Source: Acestrorhynchus altus
Lineage: Eukaryota > Chordata > Actinopteri > Characiformes > Acestrorhynchidae
Assembly (NCBI GenBank): GCA_034509495.1
Contig: CM067509.1
Span: 3,813,456-3,877,455, forward strand
Direction: 5' to 3'
DNA: 64,000 nt
Position 1 is the stretch's first letter. Each line of letters opens with the position of its first letter. The notes below the pieces were generated by a model. That model saw only the letters and a list, made by a program, of their open reading frames with translations. It had not been told where the DNA came from and ran no database searches. Below are positions 58,746 to 64,000 of the stretch, piece after piece. Made by a program: the position numbers and the translations under genes.

Positions 58746-58794
58746 GGAAAATATGGATTGTGGGGACAGAATTTGTCTCCGTGGCTTTAAACCA

Positions 58795-59015
58795 TGGGTG
58801 CAACCAACACTATGTGGACAGTATTGGGACACCTCATTCATTTGTTCTTCATGTCTTCATTGTGAGGACATGATAGAGGATAACTACAACCCATCTCATC
58901 TCCAACTCCCTAACTCATCCCAAGGTGATCGGATGGAGCACCGTCATTCCAGAGAACACAGTTCCACTGCTCCACAGCTGTGTCAGCTTAAAGTAGCTGA
59001 AAGCATTCATTAGAA
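58795..59015 (+). mobile_element. Non-autonomous DNA transposon relic ('tattgggacacct' end family)
   Basis: caaccaacactatgtggac, agtattgggacacctcattc, atctccaactccctaactc, ggatggagcaccgtcattcc, agagaacacagttccactgc. The counterpart at 48,840-49,215 is on the other strand. Confidence 0.55.
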
Positions 59016-59570
59016 GAGGGTCCTAGAATGGCCAGTGTCTTACCGAGTGACAGTGTTTACCTCTGCGATGCTCATTAGGAGCCTGGATTTCTCAAACTCT
59101 GGGAGAAAGTCTATTGTAAACATGCCACACAATCATGACTGAACTGAACGGAACCATATAGTTTAATTCATACATAACATAGAAGAACCGTGACACAAAC
59201 AGACTATATTTAGACATCAGAGTATCGCGCTTAAAAGTGACTTGTTTGTCTTGTCAGATCTGCGTCTTTAGACATGTTCTAGGCATATAGTTGTGTGGGG
59301 TAATGCATCTGTATTTGTTCAAATAGGATTTGAAATGTATTGGGTGGTTGTTGTTTTTTCTCCTCTTTGAACAAAGAAAAGATCAGATACGTTTCAGATG
59401 TTGAGGGAAATTAGATGTGACAGCCTGTCAGTGAGCCTTAAAGACAGACACTCATCCTGAAGCTCATCTGAAACACCAGTGCATGTACAGTATGGATATG
59501 AACATCTCAAAATATCAGTATAAATGATTTTTTTTTCTTTTACTGAGCGAGTGTTTTAATTGCCAGAATC
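59016..59570. other. Unassigned sequence
   Basis: No gene or repeat recognised. Confidence 0.4.
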
Positions 59571-59572
59571 AG

Positions 59573-60195
59573 ATGTACAATGGTGCTTAAGTTTGTGAAC
59601 CCTTAAAGCTTTCCAAATTTCTGCAGACATCTGACTTAAAATGTCAAAAGTCCTAAAAGTAGAGACAGAAGAGCAGGAACAGGTCATCAAACATATGATA
59701 AAATTATATTATAAATATTATAAAAATGATATGAAATGATCCAAAGTTACTTATCTGACTCCTCTTGTGCAGCGATAACTGCAATGAAACTTTTCCACGA
59801 ACTGTTGATTAGTCCTGCACTCATTTTAACCCATTCCTCCATAAAAACAGCTTCAGCTCTGTTATGTTGGTGGATCTCCTCCCATGAGCTGCTCGCTTCA
59901 GGTCCTACCACTTCATTTCTATTGGATTAAGGTCAGGACGTTGACTGGGTCATTCCAAACCATTAACTTTCTTTGGTAGAACAACTTGGGGTCGTTGTCT
60001 TTCTTTCAAATGAAAGTAAATTCTGCATTTCATTTGAAAATAAAGAGTCACAGAGTCTCAACTCAAGCTCCTGGAGTCTGGAGGAAGAGTGGAGGAGCAC
60101 AGAATCCAAGGTGTCTGAAGTCCAGTGTGAAGTTTCCAGTCTGTAATGGTTTGTGGCATCTACTGGTGTTGGTCCACTGTGACTGGGAACCTGCC
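59573..60195. mobile_element. Mosaic of two Tc1-like families
   Basis: 59,573-59,980 starts with a terminal region (aatggtgcttaagtttgtga) and continues with agcgataactgcaatgaaac, gctcgcttcaggtcctacca and ggattaaggtcaggacgttg, from the family also seen at 32.3 kb. At about 60,000-60,060 it switches to ctggagtctggaggaagag, gtccagtgtgaagtttcc and ctactggtgttggtccactg, from the family at 51.3 kb. No frame is usable. Confidence 0.65.
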
Positions 60196-60309
60196 AACAG
60201 ATGCCAAAACATCTTAAATATGTTATATTCTTTATATATTTATATGCTAGTAATTACACTCATTATAAAACTAACAGTTGCACAGTTTTAAGCAGAAGGA
60301 CGTGTGGAA

Positions 60310-60605
60310 TTGCAGTTCTAGTCAGAAGGAAGATAAAGGTCATCAGGAACAATAAATGATAAATATACGCTGATATGATCAATATTTATTGGTCTACACA
60401 TACAGAACTGACGTCTCTCAGTGCGGCGTCGGGTTTAACACAACATGCCAGACGTCTCTGCATGGAGCTGTAGAGGTTCCTAATGATGTCCTGTGATGAT
60501 CCATCCCATGCAGCTTGAATGTTCTCACTCAGTTCTGCAGATGGTGCGGTAGGGGTGGAGTGTTGATAGAGCGTCCAATAGCGTCCCACACATTTTCAAT
60601 CATAG
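60310..60605 (-). mobile_element. Tc1-like C-terminus with the shared one-base deletion
   Basis: On the minus strand AELSENIQAAWDGSSQD leads to MQRRLACCVKPDA. The preceding ATTGGACGC-TCTATCAACAC is in the other frame, with the same catctgcagaactga stop as at 13.3 and 27.9 kb. It is cut off at the LIEN motif (60,605). The 3' flank atttattgttcctgatgac also matches the 28.1-kb copy. Confidence 0.8.
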
Positions 60606-60945
60606 TATTCAAGGCGAGCTCTTGGAGCACTGATTTCATTGTTTCTTTGTCTACCAAAATACTTATATACATAAACTGAAGCCATTTCCACAATGTTTAA
60701 TTCAAATGTACAGTGTAATTTTTCATAATTCATAATTTATAGTGTTGTACATCATAAACAGTATGATAAATATAATATTATTTACTATATATTTCATATA
60801 ATGTATGTTTATGTGCACGAATTACATCTTATTGCATCGGATACAGATACCATACACGTCATGTGGCATTAACATGATATACATCTCATTAAAAGTACAA
60901 CACTTACTCGAACCATGAATTACACAATGATAATTCATCATCAGT
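60606..60945. other. Unassigned AT-rich sequence
   Basis: No gene or repeat recognised. Confidence 0.4.
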
Positions 60946-60949
60946 GAGA

Positions 60950-61253
60950 AATCCAGCACAGAATACAGCTCAAACTCACTAAATTAAATCCCAGTTTAAT
61001 GCCAAAGGAGCTTCCAGCAACCTGCATCAGTGAAAGGGGGCGGGGCTGATGCTCAACCTGCATACAGACTGTGACTGATCAGTGAAAGGGGGCGGGGCTG
61101 ATGCTCAACCTGCATACAGACTGTGACTGATCAGTGAAAGGGGGCGGGGCTGATGATGTAATTGACTCAAACATTGGGTTATTGGGTTATACGTGAAGGG
61201 AGGGGCTGTTTGCTCTCTTTTGTTGTTCAAATTTCAAAATAAAAGTCTTAAGG

Positions 61254-61284
<31 letters not shown>

Positions 61285-61400
61285 TGCACCAGGATTTCTG
61301 AGATGTTTGAGCTTCAACAAGGAACAAGTCATTTTAGAAAATTTCATACAAATATTTACATATTGCTGATATTTACATCTCAAATGAAGGCAACTATATC
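60950..61400 (+). mobile_element. TTAA-ended dispersed repeat, copy H (triplicated module)
   Basis: aaatcccagtttaatgcc, gagcttccag, then the module atgctcaacctgcatacaga plus ctgtgactgatcagtgaaag and ggggcggggctgatg repeated (three gatcagtgaaagggggcgg-type blocks between 61,024 and 61,155), gttcaaatttcaaaataaaa, an (AT)n tract at 61,256-61,284, and catctcaaatgaaggcaac. In copies A-G the module is single or double. Confidence 0.65.
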
Positions 61401-61489
61401 TGGCAGGTGTGTCTTGGATATCATAAGAATAAAGGTTTGTAAAAGGATAAAAGCATCAGATAAAACAGGTCTGGGTTCTGAGGGCTGTT

Positions 61490-62280
61490 TTGAGGTTTAA
61501 TCAGAGAAAAAGTCCTGTTTGTGCTTTAATAACAGTGAAGGGTGTCCGCCCTGATAAACCCACACAAACTGCTCTGAAAAAGAAAAGAGGAAACTGTTGT
61601 TTTGGCTCGTAAAAGCAGTGAAGTCCCGTGTTTGGGGCTGTTTCAGCTCGTTTCTTCCACCTCCCGGCTGATGTTTGCAGGCTCCGGCGCTGCGCTGCTC
61701 GGGTCCCCGCAGAGCAAGCGCCTCTGTCCGGCCTGCTGTCCCCGCGCTCCGCCCTCGGGTTCCCCCTTCGGCCACACCGATGAGCACGGGCTGTCGGCCC
61801 CCGACGCGACGAGCCGAGCGGCAGGCGGAGGTCTGACGAGGCGGTAAGAACAGGCTGTGCGGGTGGCGCGGGGCGTCTCTGCGGGGCGGAGGGGACCTTT
61901 CTGCGCCGTCTGCGCTGCAGCGTGCCGGGCGCCTATGCTAAGCTAACGAGCGAACCAGCCCCGAAACCCGGCCGGACCGCGCCGGACCAGCCCTGCCTCC
62001 GGGCCGTCTTACGGGTTCCGGCTGAAGCGGCGGCTTTGGAGCGGTCTGCGGGCTGGAAGCGGCCCGAATAAAGCCGCAGGGGCCTCCGCCACGACCCCGG
62101 ACACACCGTGGCTCCATCGCGGCTCGGTTTCGGTTCGTTTCGGCTCCGTGCTGCCGGACTCTGCAGGGGTACAGACGGTTGAGCTTCTGGAGAACCTGCT
62201 TCGGCCCGGTTTCTCCAAAACCGCGGTGTGTGTGTGTTTACGGCCCGTCACGGCGGCTGTGAAGCTAAGCTAACTAATGT
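61490..62280 (+). promoter_or_regulatory. CpG island with a possible first exon
   Basis: From about 61,640 to 62,270 the sequence is strongly G+C- and CpG-rich, unlike anything else in the window. A good plus-strand splice donor, gcg|gtaagaac, sits at 61,843/61,844. The frame reading into it (from 61,602, or from ATG at 61,671) is open but low in complexity and not recognised. Another ATG at 61,777 gives a short frame that stops just before the donor. So this could be a non-coding first exon, a coding first exon of an unnamed gene, or a GC-rich repeat. A decayed direct duplicate of its 5' half follows at 63.24-63.6 kb. Confidence 0.5.
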
Positions 62281-62403
62281 TTACTGAGTTACGGCTTTAA
62301 AGTTCAGTTTTTATCCGCTTTAAACCACAAACAGTGTCCATCATTATGACCTTTAATAAGAACCGTGGCGTCCTGATCTTCTGGCGGGCTGAAACTCAGG
62401 GTT

Positions 62404-62530
62404 TAATGGGTTAAAGCGTGTTTATAATGGGTTAAAGCGTGTTTATAATGGGTTAAAGCGTGTTTATAATGGGTTAAAGCGTGTTTATAATTGGTTAAAG
62501 CGTGTTTATAAGGGGTTCTAGCATGTTTAT
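62404..62530. repeat. 21-bp minisatellite, about 5 good units plus decayed ones to 62,720
   Basis: Units of gggttaaagcgtgtttataat spaced 21 bp (for example 62,411 and 62,432). They grade into variants such as ggggttaagtggcttttat up to about 62,720. Confidence 0.93.
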
Positions 62531-62959
62531 AATGGGGTTAAGTGGCTTTTATGTGGTTAAAGTGGCTTTTATGGGGTTAGTGTGTCTTTATGGGTTAGAG
62601 CATGTTTGTAAGGGGTTGCAGTGGTTTTATGGGGTTAAGAGATGTTTATAAGGGGTTAAAACGTTTTTAAGGAGGTAAAGCAGCTTTCATGAGGTTGAAG
62701 TGTGTTTAGTTGGGGTTAATGAGGGGTTATATGAGTTCAGTTTCACTCGTTTACTCTTTAAATCTCAGGAATGGAGACAGGTCCTCTCAAATCTGTCTCT
62801 CAAACACCTCTTGATAATTTAAGTGTTGATCAGGATTTAGGGTCCAAATATTACTGTTAGAACAAAATCTTCAGCCTTATTTTAGTCTTCTAAACCCATA
62901 AACATAGGATGTATATGCACACAGTACCTCATAAACACCCCATACACAGCCTGGCTGTG

Positions 62960-63222
62960 TTCACACTGATGGCCCAGATCTGATTTAGATCAGATCCAGA
63001 TAGTCTGGACAGAGCAGATCTGGTTTAGATGGGATCCAGGTAGTCTGGACTGAGCAGATCTGGTTTAGATGGGATCCAGGTAGTCTGGACTGAGCAGATC
63101 TGATTTAGATGGGATCCAGCTAGTTCTGGACTGAGCAGATCTGATTTAGATGGGATCCAGGTAGTCTGGACAGAGCAGATCTGATTTAGATGGGATCCAG
63201 GTAGTCTGGACTGAGCAGATCT
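62960..63222. repeat. 40-bp minisatellite, six units
   Basis: Units contain gatctggtttagatggga and tccaggtagtctggactgag. One unit has an extra base (ctagttctgg). A single unit-like word (ggatccaggtctgg) recurs near 63,841 in the duplicated segment. Confidence 0.95.
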
Positions 63223-63239
63223 AATAGCAGAGATGAGGT

Positions 63240-64000
63240 CTATGACTTCTACTGTTTTGTACTTTAATAATAGTGAAGGATGTCCACACTGTTTAAAAAG
63301 CTTGCGGTGTGATGTGAAAACTCATAAATAAGGATTCACTCTAAATTAATACACACATTGCACTAATAAATAAAAATATTGAACCATTTTAGTTATAAAT
63401 AAATCTGATTAAACCCAGCTTTTCAAACAGGTTAGCAAACTCATTTCTTTCATCTCTCCAGTCTGTATTGTTTTCACCCCCATCCTCCCAAAATGATCTG
63501 CACTGGACGGTTCAGTGCTGTTCCCGGTGCTCCGTTCATTGGCTTCCCGCTGAGTGAGTGCCTCTCTCCAGGCTGTGCTCCCTCCATCTCCACCAGCATG
63601 TGAATTAAATTAGTTAGCCTCATCAAAAGTGCTGTGAGAACCAAGGATAACCTTGTATTTGGTAGATTTATAAGTGTTTTATTTTGTGCCTTAATTTTTA
63701 CTTTAAATTCAGCCTTACTTTTGTCTTCTAAGCCCTCCCAAAATAGGACGAATCCACATATACACAGTGTCCCCCTGTAAACACACCCTGTATTCAGCCT
63801 GGCACAGTTAGTGAAACCATAAGATATTATAATTTAGATTGGATCCAGGTCTGGATTAGGGCTGGATGATATGGACAAAAAGGAACATCTCGATATACAT
63901 ATAGCTGAATGGCAAAATATTATAAAGATGAAAAAATAAGACACCCCATGTAATCCTTCCCCTGTCTTTACTATATTTAAACATATGGTAATTTGACCTT
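63240..64000 (+). repeat. Decayed direct duplicate of the 61.5-63.2 kb segment
   Basis: Collinear matches: gtactttaataatagtgaag (63,259) to gtgctttaataacagtgaag (61,521); tgagtgagtgcctctctcca (63,551) to agagcaagcgcctctgtccg (61,711); cagccttacttttgtcttct (63,710) to cagccttattttagtcttct (62,872). CpGs of the first copy are mostly TpG or CpA here. The window ends inside or shortly after the duplicate. Confidence 0.7.

Overview
The window is vertebrate nuclear DNA, most likely from a ray-finned (teleost) fish. The evidence is the repeat set: many decayed Tc1/mariner-type transposases, L2-like and RTE-like LINE fragments, tRNA-derived SINE pieces, long palindromic MITEs, and abundant CA, AG, GAAA, AAT and minisatellite tracts. 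I recognised these families from memory of fish repeats; no database was searched. I found no convincing host protein-coding exon. Every open frame with recognisable protein similarity belongs to a transposable element, and the other long frames are chance or tandem-repeat translations.

Layout. 1-9.5 kb: unique sequence broken by Tc1 relics, two LINE fragments and several copies of a TTAA-ended repeat family, including a LINE tail nested in one copy with a visible target-site duplication. 9.5-19 kb: low-repeat blocks carrying homeodomain-type TAATT cores, plus two related Tc1 relics. 19-25 kb: a minus-strand copy of the TTAA family, an 0.8-kb 20-bp minisatellite, and a GC-richer block with SOX-like motifs. 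25-36 kb: dispersed fish repeats, Tc1 relics, a 600-bp degenerate tandem array, a SINE, a block of high-complexity unique DNA at 33-34.5 kb, and two adjoining minisatellites at 35 kb. 36-61 kb: unique blocks alternating with palindromic MITEs and Tc1 fragments of at least five kinds, some packed end to end. 61.5-64 kb: a CpG island with a possible first exon and plus-strand splice donor, two minisatellites, and a decayed direct duplicate of the island region.

Taken together this looks like a gene desert or very large intron or intergenic region, with patches that could be long-range regulatory DNA, possibly ending at a promoter near 61.7 kb. There is no operon-like or multi-gene system. The most informative structures are about repeat history: a one-base frameshift shared by three Tc1 copies, a putative piggyBac-like MITE family in eight places, a 59-bp back-to-back inverted-repeat element with TA flanks, and the duplicated CpG island. 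Conservation, which would establish regulatory function, cannot be judged from one sequence.
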